The notes beneath the pieces were generated by a model. That model was not told where the DNA came from and searched no databases. It saw only the letters and a program-made list of their open reading frames with translations. A stretch of 64,000 bases of DNA, taken from assembly GCF_024137965.1 (NCBI RefSeq), contig NZ_CP099975.1, positions 2,232,001 through 2,296,000 of the forward strand. Direction: 5' to 3'. This stretch comes from Halomonas sp. Y3 (lineage in GTDB: Bacteria; Pseudomonadota; Gammaproteobacteria; Pseudomonadales; Halomonadaceae). The stretch's first letter is position 1; each line of letters opens with the position of its first letter. Shown piece after piece: positions 27,994-39,516 of the stretch. The position numbers were made by a program, and so were the translations under genes.

Positions 27994-28755
27994 CTAGAGA
28001 CGCAGGCCACCGTCACACTCGATGACCCGCCCGGTGAAGTAGGCATTCTCGAAGATGAAGGCCACGCTCTGGGCGATATCCTCGGGCTGCCCCAGGCGGC
28101 GCAGCGGCACGCCGGCGGTCAGCTTGTCGAGCATGTCCTGACGCATGGAGGCGGTCATGTCGGTCTCGATGAAACCGGGCGCCACCGCGCCGACGCGGAT
28201 ACCGTAGCGGGCCAGCTCCTTGCCCCAGGTGGAGGTCAGGGCCACCACGCCGGCCTTGCAGGCCGCATAGTTGCTCTGCCCCATGTTGCCGGCCCGGGAG
28301 ATGCTGGAGATATTGACGATCACCCCCTCGTTGCCGGCCTCGATCATCTGGCTGGCCGCCTCCCGCCCGCAGAGGAAGACGCCGGTCAGGTTGACGTCGA
28401 TGACCGCCTGCCAGTTTTCCAGGGACATCACCTTCTCGACCCGGCCCTCCTTCGCCTTGACCAGCAGGGCATCGCGCAGGATACCGGCATTGTTGACCAG
28501 GCCGCTCACCGGCCCCAGGGTAGCGGCGATATCGCCGAAGGCCTGCTTGACCGAGACCTCATCGGCCACGTTGGCCACGAAGCCGCGGGCCTCGATACCG
28601 GCCTGATGGAGGGCAGAGACGGCTTCGTCCAGGGTAGCCCCATCGGTGTCGATCAGTGCCAGTCTGGCACCGCGGTTACCCAGCAGCTCGGCCATGGCCA
28701 GCCCCAGGCCGCGGGCGCCACCGGTTATGGCAATCACGCTATTATCGAGTTTCAT
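27994..28755 (-). CDS. SDR-family oxidoreductase (FabG-like)
   Basis: 253-residue short-chain dehydrogenase. Seen: nucleotide motif TGGARGLG near residue 11, NNAG, catalytic Ser in NISSIS, and Tyr-X3-Lys in [17 protein letters not shown]-type residues after beta-2 favour NAD(H). The C-terminal [12 protein letters not shown] matches FabG/acetoacetyl-CoA reductase-like members. Second of two adjacent ATGs chosen for spacing to AGGAG. Solo gene; substrate unknown. Confidence 0.93.
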   Translation of the reverse strand: MKLDNSVIAITGGARGLGLAMAELLGNRGARLALIDTDGATLDEAVSALHQAGIEARGFVANVADEVSVKQAFGDIAATLGPVSGLVNNAGILRDALLVKAKEGRVEKVMSLENWQAVIDVNLTGVFLCGREAASQMIEAGNEGVIVNISSISRAGNMGQSNYAACKAGVVALTSTWGKELARYGIRVGAVAPGFIETDMTASMRQDMLDKLTAGVPLRRLGQPEDIAQSVAFIFENAYFTGRVIECDGGLRL

Positions 28756-28983
28756 CATCGCTCCTTATGGGAAGGCGGAGCCCCGAGCTGCCGCTAAGGC
28801 AAGGTTCTGGACGCCTGGTTTATTGCGTACAGGTATGGTAGCAGAATTTGTGCAACGCACCATACTGCTATGACTGCGCCACTCTACTGGCGGCGCCTGC
28901 CGCCTGACGAGATGTCAGCCTCAACGCTTGAGTTTCCCTCCGCCGCCCCCATAACACGGAGAATTGTCATCTGCGGAGTTCCC

Positions 28984-29517
28984 ATGCCCTTTCTGCTTGC
29001 CTTTACCCTCTTCGCCCTGCTCGACTTCGTTATCCTCTTCTCGGTGGGCAGCCAGATCGGCCTGCTCACCACCCTGTTGCTGGTGCTGGCCACCGGCTTC
29101 ATCGGCCTGCACCTGATCCGCCGCGAGGGCGCGGCCACCTTCGCCCGGGCCCGGGAGCGCCTGGAGCGCGGCGAGGTACCCTCCGGAGAGCTGCTCACCG
29201 GCGCGGCACTGATCTTCGGCGGCGCCCTGCTGATGGCCCCCGGCTTCGTCTCCGATGCCCTGGGCTTCCTCTGCCTGATTCCCGACGCCCGGCGCCTGCT
29301 CGGCAAGCTGCTGGCGGCGCTGGGGCTGCGCATGGGCAGCGTCCACGTTCACACCGGCGGCACCTCCTCGGGACCCCGCCAGAGCCCCGGCACCGACTGG
29401 CAACAGGCCTCCGGCGCTCAGCACGCCCAGGGGGCCCGTGACGAGCGCGCGCCTGGCGATGAGCACGAGGGCCCGCTGGAGGGAGACTTCATCTCCCGCA
29501 ATGAGCGGGGGCGGTGA
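28984..29517 (+). CDS. fxsA: FxsA-family membrane protein
   Basis: 177 residues with about three membrane segments (1-20, 27-45, 72-95), the family motif IGLHLIRREG, and RERLERGEVPSGELLTGAALIFGGALLMAPGFVSD. FxsA in E. coli is an inner-membrane protein that, when overproduced, alleviates phage T7 exclusion by F. The C-terminal tail is hydrophilic, low-complexity and acidic. CGGAG precedes ATG 28984. It lies just upstream of groES, a conserved pairing. Confidence 0.93.
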   Translation: MPFLLAFTLFALLDFVILFSVGSQIGLLTTLLLVLATGFIGLHLIRREGAATFARARERLERGEVPSGELLTGAALIFGGALLMAPGFVSDALGFLCLIPDARRLLGKLLAALGLRMGSVHVHTGGTSSGPRQSPGTDWQQASGAQHAQGARDERAPGDEHEGPLEGDFISRNERGR

Positions 29518-29536
29518 AAAAATTTTGCGGCGGGGC

Positions 29537-29564
29537 CTTGAAAGCCTTTCGGGCAGCCCCACTT
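29537..29564 (+). promoter_or_regulatory. Sigma-32 heat-shock promoter of groESL
   Basis: CTTGAAA (29537-29543), a 13-base spacer, then CCCCACTT (29557-29564): a near-perfect match to the RpoH consensus CTTGAAA-N13/14-CCCCATNT. It implies a 5' leader of about 140 bases before groES. Confidence 0.92.
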
Positions 29565-29584
29565 ATCGCTCAGCAACAGGTTTC

Positions 29585-29683
29585 GGCGCGAAGCTCGCGC
29601 CATTGACAAGGAAGGCGTTCAGCGCCTCCCCCTCGCAGGCGGAGCCTGCGAGGCGATGACCAGAACCGCCGGGAGAACCCGGC
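29585..29683 (+). promoter_or_regulatory. groES leader with four consecutive hairpins
   Basis: Four short stem-loops follow one another: GGCGCGA/TCGCGCC (29585-29601), AGGCG/CGCCT (near 29613-29628), CCTCGCAGGC/GCCTGCGAGG (29631-29653, 3-base loop) and GCCGGG/CCCGGC (29668-29683, loop AGAA). The ribosome site AGGAG comes after the last hairpin and is unpaired in this model. They may stabilise the mRNA or tune translation; no function is shown by the sequence itself. Confidence 0.6.
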
Positions 29684-29711
29684 CATGTGAACCATCAGGA
29701 GAACGTGAGCA

Positions 29712-31707
<1,996 letters not shown>

Positions 31708-31753
31708 TCACGCTCCCTGCCCCAGGCGCTGCTTGATGCAAGGCCTGAGACAG

Positions 31754-31783
31754 ACCCCGCCGGCGAGAGCCGGCGGGGTTTTT
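31754..31783 (+). terminator. Terminator after groEL
   Basis: 11-bp stem ACCCCGCCGGC / GCCGGCGGGGT closed by a GAGA tetraloop and followed by a T-run (31779-31783). Confidence 0.95.
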
Positions 31784-31830
31784 GCTTTAAGATACCCCTC
31801 CGCTCATCACCTAGCGCCAGCCGTCTGCCC

Positions 31831-32571
31831 ATGCTCCCCAATATCCGCATCGTCCTCGTCCAGACCTTCCACCCCGGCAATATCGGCGCCGCGGCCCGAG
31901 CCATGAAGACCATGGGGCTCACCGACCTGGTGCTGGTCAACCCCCGCCAGTTCCCCGACGCCGAGGCGAGCCGGCTGGCCGCCGGCGCCGAGGACCTACT
32001 GGAGAGCGCCCGGGTGGTGGGCTCGCTTGGCGAGGCGGTGACCGACTGCGTCCAGGTGGTGGGCGCCAGCGCCCGGCTGAGGAGCCTGCCGCTGCCCCAC
32101 TATGATGAACCCGACGCCATGGCCCGCGACCTGGTCGAACACGCCGCCGCCGACCCGGTGGCGCTGGTGTTCGGCCGCGAGCGCTCCGGCCTCACCAACG
32201 ACGAGATCCGACTCTGCAGCCACCAGGTGAGCATCCCCGCCAACCCCGAGTACGGCATCCTCAATCTCTCCCAGGCGGTGCAGGTGCTGGCCTACGAGGT
32301 GTTCAAGGCGTGGCGCCAGCGCCCCGGGAGCGGCTACCTACCCCAGCGCCCCGAGGAAGAGCGCGCCCCCAGCCGCGAGCAGCTCGGCCACTTCCACGAC
32401 CACCTGACCCGGGTGATGCGAGAGAGCGGCTTTCTCACCCAGCCCCACGCCCGCACCGAGGTCCAGCTGCAGGCGCTTTTCGCCCGCGCCCAGCCCTCGC
32501 GAAAGGAGCTCTCGCTGCTGCGGGGGCTGCTGGCCTCTCTGGATCAGCATCTGCCGGGGCACGATGCATAG
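31831..32571 (+). CDS. trmJ: tRNA (cytidine/uridine-2'-O-)-methyltransferase TrmJ
   Basis: SPOUT-family enzyme that 2'-O-methylates position 32 of several tRNAs. 246 residues. Seen: VLVQTFHPGNIGAAARAMKTMGL at the N-terminus, VALVFGRERSGLTNDEI (motif 2) and the knot motif IPANPEYGILNLSQAVQVLAYE. The usual iscR/cysE neighbours are absent. Confidence 0.96.
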   Translation: MLPNIRIVLVQTFHPGNIGAAARAMKTMGLTDLVLVNPRQFPDAEASRLAAGAEDLLESARVVGSLGEAVTDCVQVVGASARLRSLPLPHYDEPDAMARDLVEHAAADPVALVFGRERSGLTNDEIRLCSHQVSIPANPEYGILNLSQAVQVLAYEVFKAWRQRPGSGYLPQRPEEERAPSREQLGHFHDHLTRVMRESGFLTQPHARTEVQLQALFARAQPSRKELSLLRGLLASLDQHLPGHDA

Positions 32572-32572
32572 C

Positions 32573-32601
32573 AAAACGGCGGCCACAGTGGCCGCCGTTT
32601 T
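32573..32601. terminator. Bidirectional terminator between trmJ and the antiporter gene
   Basis: 13-bp perfect stem AAAACGGCGGCCA / TGGCCGCCGTTTT with a CAG loop; A- and T-rich feet on both sides suit termination of both converging genes. Confidence 0.92.
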
Positions 32602-32622
32602 GTTGCCAAGACGCCGTCGAGG

Positions 32623-33975
32623 CTAGAACAGCATCGCCGCCGCCCAGCCGAAGGCGATCAGCGGGATGTTGTAGTGCAGGAAGGTGGGCACCACGCTGTC
32701 CCAGATATGGTCGTGCTGGCGATCCACGTTGAGGCCGGAGGTGGGGCCGAGCGTCGAATCCGAGGCCGGGGAGCCGGCGTCACCCAGGGCCGCGGCGGTG
32801 CCCACCAGCGCCACGGTGGCCAGGGGCGAGAAGCCGAACTGCACCGCCAGGGGCACGAAGATCGCCGCGATGATCGGGATGGTGGAGAAGGACGAGCCGA
32901 TCCCCAGGGTGATGAAGAGCCCCACCAGCAGCATGATCAGCGCCGCCAGGCCCCGGTTGTCGCCGATGATGTCGAAGCTCGACTGCACCAGGGTATCGAT
33001 ATGCCCGGTGGCGTTCATCACCGCCGCAAAGCCCGAGGCGGAGATCATGATGAAGCCGATCAGCGCCATCATGCGCATGCCGCTGGTGAAGAGGTCGTCG
33101 GCCTCGCGCCACTTGAAGATCCCCCCCACCGAGAGCAGCGCAAAGCCCACCAGGCCGCCCAGCACCATGGAACCGGTCCAGAGCTGGATGCCCAGCGCCG
33201 CCACGATGGCCACCCCGGCCATCACCAGCCCCAGGGTATGCGGCTCGGCGTCGGACTCCGGGTGGTGGTGCGGCACATTGGTGGTGGCCAGGTCCAGGGC
33301 CTGGTACTCGCGTGGCTTGCGATAGCTGATGAAGAGCGCCACCGCGAGGCCCAGCGCCATGCCACCCACCGGCACCGCCATGGCCATGGGCACCATGCCC
33401 CGGGTGATCTCGAGGCCCAGCACATCACCGGCGCGGTTGATGTTGGCCAAGAGAATATCGTTGAGGAAGATCGCCCCGAAGCCCGCCGGCAGCAGCATGT
33501 AGGGGGCGGTCAGGCCGAAGGTCAGGGCGCAGGCCACCGCCCGCCGGTCCAGCCGCAGCTGGTTCATCACCTTGAGCAGCGGCGGGATCAGGATCGGGAT
33601 GAAGGCGATATGCACCGGGATCAGGTTCTGGGAGGAGATCGACACCAGCAGCACGGCGGTCAGCAGCAGCGCCTTCACCGTGGCCTGGCGCGCCTCCGTG
33701 GCCTCCTGGCCCAGCATGCCGATCAGCCGCCTGGCCAGCAGGTCCGGCAGTCCGGAGCGCGAGATGGCCACCGCGAAGGCGCCCAGGGTGGCATAGGCCA
33801 GCGCCACCTGGGCGCCGCCGCCCACCCCCTCGTTGAAGGCCGAGAGGGTATCCTCGATGGAGAGCCCGCCCACCAGGCCGCCCACCAGGGCCCCCACCAC
33901 CAGCGCGAAGACGACCGAGACCCGCGCCAGCGACAGCCCCACCATCACCAGCACCGCAATGATTACCGCGTTCAT
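32623..33975 (-). CDS. Na+/H+ antiporter-family permease
   Basis: 450-residue membrane protein with about 11-12 hydrophobic segments. Recognisable family stretches are [43 protein letters not shown], and the C-terminal [24 protein letters not shown], as in the NhaC-like ion-transporter superfamily group annotated as Na+/H+ antiporters. Start set at ATG 33975 on homologue length; the upstream ribosome site is weak. Sodium export would suit a halophile, but substrate (Na+ or an organic acid) cannot be read from sequence. Confidence 0.8.
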   Translation of the reverse strand: MNAVIIAVLVMVGLSLARVSVVFALVVGALVGGLVGGLSIEDTLSAFNEGVGGGAQVALAYATLGAFAVAISRSGLPDLLARRLIGMLGQEATEARQATVKALLLTAVLLVSISSQNLIPVHIAFIPILIPPLLKVMNQLRLDRRAVACALTFGLTAPYMLLPAGFGAIFLNDILLANINRAGDVLGLEITRGMVPMAMAVPVGGMALGLAVALFISYRKPREYQALDLATTNVPHHHPESDAEPHTLGLVMAGVAIVAALGIQLWTGSMVLGGLVGFALLSVGGIFKWREADDLFTSGMRMMALIGFIMISASGFAAVMNATGHIDTLVQSSFDIIGDNRGLAALIMLLVGLFITLGIGSSFSTIPIIAAIFVPLAVQFGFSPLATVALVGTAAALGDAGSPASDSTLGPTSGLNVDRQHDHIWDSVVPTFLHYNIPLIAFGWAAAMLF

Positions 33976-34342
33976 GGAATTTTCCCGAAGAAAGGAGTTG
34001 GAGTAAGACGAAACGGCGAAGGATTCTACCAGAGCCGCGGCGGACCTGCCCGCCACCGAACGCTGCTCAAGGTCAATAAAGCGTCACCTCAGCGTCATCG
34101 CGCCGTCACCTTCCGCAGCGATGATCAAAGGCGTCCAGCAGGACGGGGCAAGGGACACTGCCACTTCTCGTCACGGATGCGCCAGGGCTGGACGCCCTGC
34201 AGGGATCCAGGCAGCAGGATGCTGCCCAGGGAGGCCCTATCGCCACGGCAGCCGCCGTGGCGTTCTTGTTGAAAGCGGCGGCCAATCCTGTTCCCATGCG
34301 CGCTCTTCACCTTTCGGGTTCACCCATTGACAAGGAGCGCCG
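33976..34342. other. 367-base intergenic region between divergent permeases
   Basis: No coding frame supported. It contains a perfect 9-bp hairpin CGCCACGGC/GCCGTGGCG at 34241-34262 with a T-rich tail (TTCTTGTT), which could be a leader attenuator of the GntP gene, and a cluster of GCGTCAC/GCCGTCACC-type motifs at 34081-34112. I see no convincing promoter. Confidence 0.5.
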
Positions 34343-35731
34343 ATGAGCACCCTGGCCATCGTCATATCCCTCTTCCTGCTGATGTTTCTTGCCTATCGCG
34401 GCATCTCGGTCCTGCTGCTGGCGCCGCTGATGGCGTCGCTCGCCGTGCTGCTCTCCGGCGAGGCGGCCTTCCTGCTGCCCTTCTATACCGACACCTTCAT
34501 GAAGGCGCTGGGCAACTACGTGATCCAGTTCTTTCCCCTCTTCCTGCTGGGTGCTCTCTTCGGCCAGCTGATGGCGGACTCCGGCGCCGCTCAGGCCATC
34601 GCCCAGGGCATCGTCAAGCGGCTGGGCACCCGCCACGTGGTGCTTACCGTGGTGATCGCCTGCGCCGTGCTGACCTACGGCGGCGTCTCGCTATTCGTGG
34701 TGGCCTTCGCCATCTACCCCATCAGCCGCGAGCTGTTCCAGCAGGCCGAGGTGCCCAAGCGGCTGATTCCCGCCGCCATCGCCCTGGGCGCCTTCACCTT
34801 CACCATGACCGCGCTGCCCGGGACGCCCTCGATCCAGAACGCCATTCCCATCCCCTTCTTCGAGACCAACAGCTTCGCCGCCCCGGGGCTCGGCCTGATC
34901 GCCGGGGTGATCATGCTGACCCTGGGGATTCTCTACCTGCAGTCCCGGGTGGCCGCCGCCCGGGCCCGGGGAGAGGGCTACGGAGAGCACACCGAGCGTG
35001 AAGGGGAAGGCGAGGAGTCCGCGGCCCAGGCGAGCATGCCCCTGGCCCTGGCGCTGATTCCCCTGGTGATGGTGATCGGTCTCAACGCCCTCTTTACCTA
35101 CGGCATCTTCCCGAGCATCGAGCTCGACTACATCAGCGAGCGTTTCGAGAACGTCTCCCCCAGCGGCCAGAGCGGCCTCTGGGCGATCCTGATCGCCCTG
35201 CTCAGCGCCTGCGCCTGGCTGATCGTCACCCGCTGGCACCGCTGGCGCGACCTGAAGGGCACCGTCAACAAGGGCTGCTTCGGCTCCCTGCTGCCGATCT
35301 TCAATACCGCCTCCGAGGTGGGCTATGGCGCAGTGATCGCCAGCCTCGCCGGCTTCGCCATCATCCGCGACGCCGTGCTCAACGTCTCCGACAACCCGCT
35401 CATCTCCGAGGCGGTGGCCATGAGCGTGCTCTCGGGGATCACCGGCTCCTCCTCCGGCGGGCTCTCCATCGCGCTGCAGACCCTGGGCAGCGAGTACCTG
35501 GCCATGGCCCAGGCCGCCGGCATCAGCCCCGAGCTGATGCACCGGGTGGCAACCCTGGCCTCCGGCGGCATGGACACCCTGCCCCACTCCGGCGCGGTGA
35601 TCACCCTGCTCACCATCTGCGGCCTGACCCACCGCCAGTCCTACGGCAACCTCGCCATGGTCACCATCGTGCTGCCCCTCTCCGCCCTGGTCACGGTGAT
35701 CACCCTGGGCACTCTGTTCGGCAGCTTCTAG
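34343..35731 (+). CDS. GntP-family permease
   Basis: 462 residues with about 12 membrane segments; family marks include VLLLAPLMASLAVLL, FFPLFLLGALFGQLM, ALPGTPSIQNAIPIPFF and the C-terminal LASGGMDTLPHSGAVITLL. GntP members import gluconate, hydroxybutyrate or other sugar/hydroxy acids by proton symport. There is a charged loop at residues about 205-230 (GEGYGEHTEREGEGEES). Solo gene with no catabolic partner, so substrate is open. Confidence 0.92.
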   Translation: MSTLAIVISLFLLMFLAYRGISVLLLAPLMASLAVLLSGEAAFLLPFYTDTFMKALGNYVIQFFPLFLLGALFGQLMADSGAAQAIAQGIVKRLGTRHVVLTVVIACAVLTYGGVSLFVVAFAIYPISRELFQQAEVPKRLIPAAIALGAFTFTMTALPGTPSIQNAIPIPFFETNSFAAPGLGLIAGVIMLTLGILYLQSRVAAARARGEGYGEHTEREGEGEESAAQASMPLALALIPLVMVIGLNALFTYGIFPSIELDYISERFENVSPSGQSGLWAILIALLSACAWLIVTRWHRWRDLKGTVNKGCFGSLLPIFNTASEVGYGAVIASLAGFAIIRDAVLNVSDNPLISEAVAMSVLSGITGSSSGGLSIALQTLGSEYLAMAQAAGISPELMHRVATLASGGMDTLPHSGAVITLLTICGLTHRQSYGNLAMVTIVLPLSALVTVITLGTLFGSF

Positions 35732-35743
35732 GCGTTCCGCGAC

Positions 35744-36769
35744 TCAGGGGGCATCGGCCCAGCCCGGCACCCCCTGGCGAATACGCCGTGAGAAATCCGG
35801 GTCGTCATGAGCGGCCCGGGCGCGGGCGCTGATGTCCCCCAGGCGCCGGAGTTCACCCAGGCCATAGCCCGGCACCAGGCCGCCGTGGTCGTGCACATAG
35901 CCGGGCAGCAGCCCGGTAAGCAGCAGGCGGTGATCCAGCGGCAAACCCTCGATAATGCGCTGCATCAGGGTGAACACCAGGGTCGTGCAGTTGGCGGTCA
36001 CGGTGTGATAGAAGCGCGGCTCCCGAGCCAGGGCGTTGGCCTCTTCCACCAGGGCGAGCAGCAGCTCCCGGCGCTCCCGTTCGCCCAGCATCACCCGGTA
36101 GAGCGTCACCGACTCGCCGCGCACGTTGCTGCGCAGCCGCACCGCGTCGCGCTCGTCGGCGGCGATGATGGCCAGCTCATACTGCTTGAAGAAGCCGCCG
36201 ATCTCGGAGAACTGCTCGTGGCGCTCCCGACGCACCTCCACCGAGAAGGCCAGGAAGTCGTCGATCGCGGCGGCGCCCGACGCTTCACTCTCACCCCGAA
36301 AGCCGAACGAGAGCAGCACGTGAGCGATCCCGGGACGCCCCCAGCGCGAGACGATCAGGTCCAGGGAGGCGAGGCGATCCAGCCGATAGCGTCGCGGCTC
36401 CCAGGCCACCCGAGCCGCGTCACGGGCCTGCCACTCGAAGCAGCGCACCCGGTCCACCTCCAGCCACTCCCCCGCCACCCGGCCGCTGGCCAGGTGGGCC
36501 ACGTCGTCGGCCCAGTCCAGCTCCGCCGACGGCACCAGGCGGCGCCACCAGGCCAGCAGCGCCAGCATCTGCACGGCAAGCCCCGCCACCGGCGCCAGCC
36601 GAGCGCCTTGACCGTAGAGCCAGAGCCAGATTCCGCCCAGCAGCAACCAGCCGGCCACTCCCAGCAGTCGTCCGGACCAACCCAGCGGCAGGCGATGACC
36701 CAGCGCCAGGGCACCCCACAGGGTGCAGAGCGCCATGGCCAGTCGAACGGCAAGATCCACAAGCAGCAT
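35744..36769 (-). CDS. DUF4105 / Lnb N-terminal-type membrane-anchored protein
   Basis: 341 residues. Three or so N-terminal membrane segments (about 5-75) followed by a periplasmic DUF4105 domain with SFGFRGES and the cysteine-containing YHTVTANCTTLVFTLM, a papain-like active-site arrangement also seen in Lnb lipoprotein N-acyltransferases. A later His (YVHDHGG) may complete it. I infer a periplasmic acyltransferase or protease; the real activity of this family member is unknown. Convergent with the GntP gene. Confidence 0.8.
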   Translation of the reverse strand: MLLVDLAVRLAMALCTLWGALALGHRLPLGWSGRLLGVAGWLLLGGIWLWLYGQGARLAPVAGLAVQMLALLAWWRRLVPSAELDWADDVAHLASGRVAGEWLEVDRVRCFEWQARDAARVAWEPRRYRLDRLASLDLIVSRWGRPGIAHVLLSFGFRGESEASGAAAIDDFLAFSVEVRRERHEQFSEIGGFFKQYELAIIAADERDAVRLRSNVRGESVTLYRVMLGERERRELLLALVEEANALAREPRFYHTVTANCTTLVFTLMQRIIEGLPLDHRLLLTGLLPGYVHDHGGLVPGYGLGELRRLGDISARARAAHDDPDFSRRIRQGVPGWADAP

Positions 36770-36852
36770 CGTGATGACTCCCTCAGCGATGCCGCGAGGC
36801 TAGCACGCCAGACGCCCCCTGGCCTCAACGCTGGGCAGCGGATGTGATTCCG

Positions 36853-38148
36853 TCAATACCCCAGCATGGAGGGGAGCCAGGTAGCCAGCGGTGGCACTGC
36901 CACCAGTACCAGGATAGTGGCTAGAATCGGCAGAAGAAACGGCAGCACGGCCCTCACAACCTGGCCATAGCGCAGCCGGGTAATGCCCACCATCAGGAAC
37001 AGCACATTGCCGAAAGGGGGTGTGATGACTCCTACCGACAGAGTGATCACCATGACGATGCCGAAGTGGATCGGGTCCAGGCCCGCGGCGAGCGCGGCCG
37101 GCACCACGATGGGCGTAAAGATCAGGATGCTCTCCACCACCGACATGAAGCAGCCGATCAACAGGAAGAAGAGCGCAAAGGCCAGAAGCAGAAAGACGGT
37201 GGGCATGTCAATGCTGGCCACCTGGCCCGCCAGAGCCTGGGGAATACCGATGCGGACCAGGATCCAGCCGTAGAAGCTTGATACCGCGATGATCAGGAGG
37301 ATCGCCACGCTGAACATCAGGGTGCGCCGGAAGGCTAGGTAGAGGGCCTTCAGGGTCAAGTCGCGGTAGACCACCGCCCCCAGGATCACCGCATAGAAGG
37401 AGGCCACGGCGCCCGCCTCGGTGGGCGTGAAGAAGCCCCCCCAGATGCCCCCCACGATGATCGCCGGCATCATCAGCGGCAGGATCGCCCGGCGCCCGGT
37501 ACGCAGCACCTCGCGACCGTCAAAGGGGGTCGGCGCCGGCATCACCACCCGCTGGGTCGCGCCCAGGGCCACGGTCATGCCCATCAGCAGCAGCGCCATG
37601 AGAATCCCCGGCAGCAGCCCCGCCATAAACAGGGCGCCAATGCTGACGTTGGCCAGCCAGCCGTAGACCACCAGAGCGATGCTGGGAGGCAGAATCGGGC
37701 CGATCACGCTTGACGCCGCGGTCACCCCGGTAGAGTAGCCGAGATCATAGCCGCGCTCCTTCATGGCCTTGATCTCGAGACTGCCGAGGCCCGCCGCATC
37801 GGCCACCGCGGTGCCGGACATGGTGGCGAAGATGGAGCTTGCCACCACGTTGGCGTGGCCAAGCCCCCCCTTGGTGAAGCCGACCAGGGCCGTCGCAAAA
37901 TCGAAGATCCGCGTTGTGGTGGAGCCGGTGTTCATGATGTTGGCGGCCAGAATGAACAACGGAATCGCCAATAGAGTGAAGTTGTTGAGGGTCTGCACCA
38001 TGCGCAGCGACATCAGCTCCACCGGCAAGCCACCGCTGCCGGTGACCGCCAGGGCGATGAATGAGGTGATGCCGATCGCCACCACCACCGGCAGGCCGAT
38101 GATCATCAGCGCCAGCAGACCGCCCACGAAGATTGCCAGTTCCAACAT
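36853..38148 (-). CDS. dctM: TRAP transporter large permease DctM (first system)
   Basis: 431 residues, about 12 membrane segments. Seen: FVGGLLALMIIGLPVVVAIG, the TSGAVADAAG-like MSGTAVADAAGLGSLEI, and SVIGPILPPSIALVVYG. Forms the Na+-driven channel with DctQ. Start overlaps the dctQ stop by one base, so it is translationally coupled. The binding-protein gene upstream is broken by an IS element, so this permease probably lacks its substrate receptor and may be poorly transcribed. Confidence 0.95.
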   Translation of the reverse strand: MLELAIFVGGLLALMIIGLPVVVAIGITSFIALAVTGSGGLPVELMSLRMVQTLNNFTLLAIPLFILAANIMNTGSTTTRIFDFATALVGFTKGGLGHANVVASSIFATMSGTAVADAAGLGSLEIKAMKERGYDLGYSTGVTAASSVIGPILPPSIALVVYGWLANVSIGALFMAGLLPGILMALLLMGMTVALGATQRVVMPAPTPFDGREVLRTGRRAILPLMMPAIIVGGIWGGFFTPTEAGAVASFYAVILGAVVYRDLTLKALYLAFRRTLMFSVAILLIIAVSSFYGWILVRIGIPQALAGQVASIDMPTVFLLLAFALFFLLIGCFMSVVESILIFTPIVVPAALAAGLDPIHFGIVMVITLSVGVITPPFGNVLFLMVGITRLRYGQVVRAVLPFLLPILATILVLVAVPPLATWLPSMLGY

Positions 38149-38693
38149 CAGCGTGGCTCCTCATCGTCGCGACCGCCACCCGGCACCCAGGCCACGCGGC
38201 CGCGCAGCGCCTGCCAGGCGGATATCAACGTCATCCCGGCAAAGCCGATGAAGATGCCGTAATAGAGGTAGCTGAAGCTGATCCCCAGCGAGACGGTGCG
38301 GTTGTTAGCGCTCATCTCGGACATGATCCAGGCGCCCCAGGCAGCCAGCGCGAAGAAGCCACAGGAGAGCAGCGCATTGAAGCGGTACTGCATGTCCAGC
38401 GCCAGCCGCGACATGCGATGGCTGAACAGGTCCACCAGCAGGTGCTCGCCGCGCACCAGGGCAGAGAGCGACCCGATGCCAACGGCGTAGATGGCCAGCA
38501 GCGAGGCCACCTCCTCGGTCCAGGGCATGCCCAGCCCGATGAAGTCCCGCGCCACCACGGCGGCAACGATGAGCAGCAGGATGCCCGCCAGCAGCAGCAC
38601 GCCCAGCACATCGCAGACCAGGGTCAGGCCGCGCAGCAGCCAATAGGCCAGGCGGTCCACGGGGCCCTGGGGTATCCCGGTTTCTTGCACCAC
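38148..38693 (-). CDS. dctQ: TRAP transporter small permease DctQ (first system)
   Basis: 181 residues with four membrane segments and the DctQ motif GLGMPWTEEVASLLAIYAVGIGS. Start chosen as GTG 38693 because GAGGAG lies 6 bases upstream; an in-frame ATG at 38726 precedes that ribosome site. Operon dctP-dctQ-dctM, with a stem-loop between dctP and dctQ. Confidence 0.9.
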   Translation of the reverse strand: MVQETGIPQGPVDRLAYWLLRGLTLVCDVLGVLLLAGILLLIVAAVVARDFIGLGMPWTEEVASLLAIYAVGIGSLSALVRGEHLLVDLFSHRMSRLALDMQYRFNALLSCGFFALAAWGAWIMSEMSANNRTVSLGISFSYLYYGIFIGFAGMTLISAWQALRGRVAWVPGGGRDDEEPR

Positions 38694-38725
38694 GAAAGAC
38701 TCCTCGATGATTCCCAGTGACAGCA

Positions 38726-38751
38726 CGGCGGCGCCCCAGGGGGCGCCGCCG
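38726..38751 (-). promoter_or_regulatory. Stem-loop between dctP and dctQ (first TRAP operon)
   Basis: Perfect 12-base inverted repeat CGGCGGCGCCCC / GGGGCGCCGCCG with a 2-base centre, in the dctP-dctQ gap. No T-run, so more likely a processing or stabilising hairpin that favours binding-protein over permease yield. Confidence 0.65.
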
Positions 38752-39505
38752 GCATCGTCATATCAACGGTTAACGCGCGCTCAGTCGTCGCTGCCCAGCG
38801 CATCGTCCATCACGCCGTCGGCCATCTCGGCCAGAATGCGCTCGATGGCCGGCCGGGCTGCCTCGCGAAACGCCTCCACGTCGGGCTCGATGATGGTCAT
38901 GCCGTTGGCCTCGAGCTGCTCCAGGTAGTACTCGTCGAGCTCGAGTTCCACCTCGTTACCATGCTGGCGAGCAACATCGATGGCTTCGGCGATCAAGGCC
39001 TGGTCCTCACCATCCAGTCCATCCCACCAGCGCTTGCTGGCTACCCAGTTCCACGGGAACTGCACGTGACTGGTCAGAATGATGTGGTCCTGCACCTCCC
39101 ACAAGCGACGCGTGTAAGGCGATGAGAGGGAGTTCTCATGACCGTCCACCTGCCGGGTCTGCATGGCCAGGTAGATTTCCGGCGCCGGCACATTGACCAC
39201 CGTGGCACCGATCTCTTCCCATACTTGCAGCCAGACCGGAAGTGACGGCAGACGCATGCGGAAGCCCTGCAGGTCTTCCGGCGAGTGGATGGCCTTATTG
39301 GCCGTCATGTGTCGGGGGCCGCGATGCTGCGTGCCGAAGTACTTGATGCCCCCTTTCTCCTCGGCTATTTCGACCAGCGTCTGACCGGAAGGGCTCTCCA
39401 TGAAGGCATCCACTTCGTCCCAGGTGGCAAACACGAAGGGTACAGTGATGGCGTCATACTCCGGGGCATATTGCTGGCGCCAGTTGCCGCCGGTGATGGA
39501 AAGCT

Positions 39506-39516
39506 GGGTCTGGCCC
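39506..39516. repeat. Target-site duplication, left copy
   Basis: GGGTCTGGCCC, identical to 41027-41037 on the other side of the IS element. 11 bp fits the IS4 group. Confidence 0.92.

Noticed and set aside
32674-34272. 532-codon plus-strand frame opposite the antiporter gene
   Set aside because: His/Gln/Gly-rich antisense frame without recognisable features.
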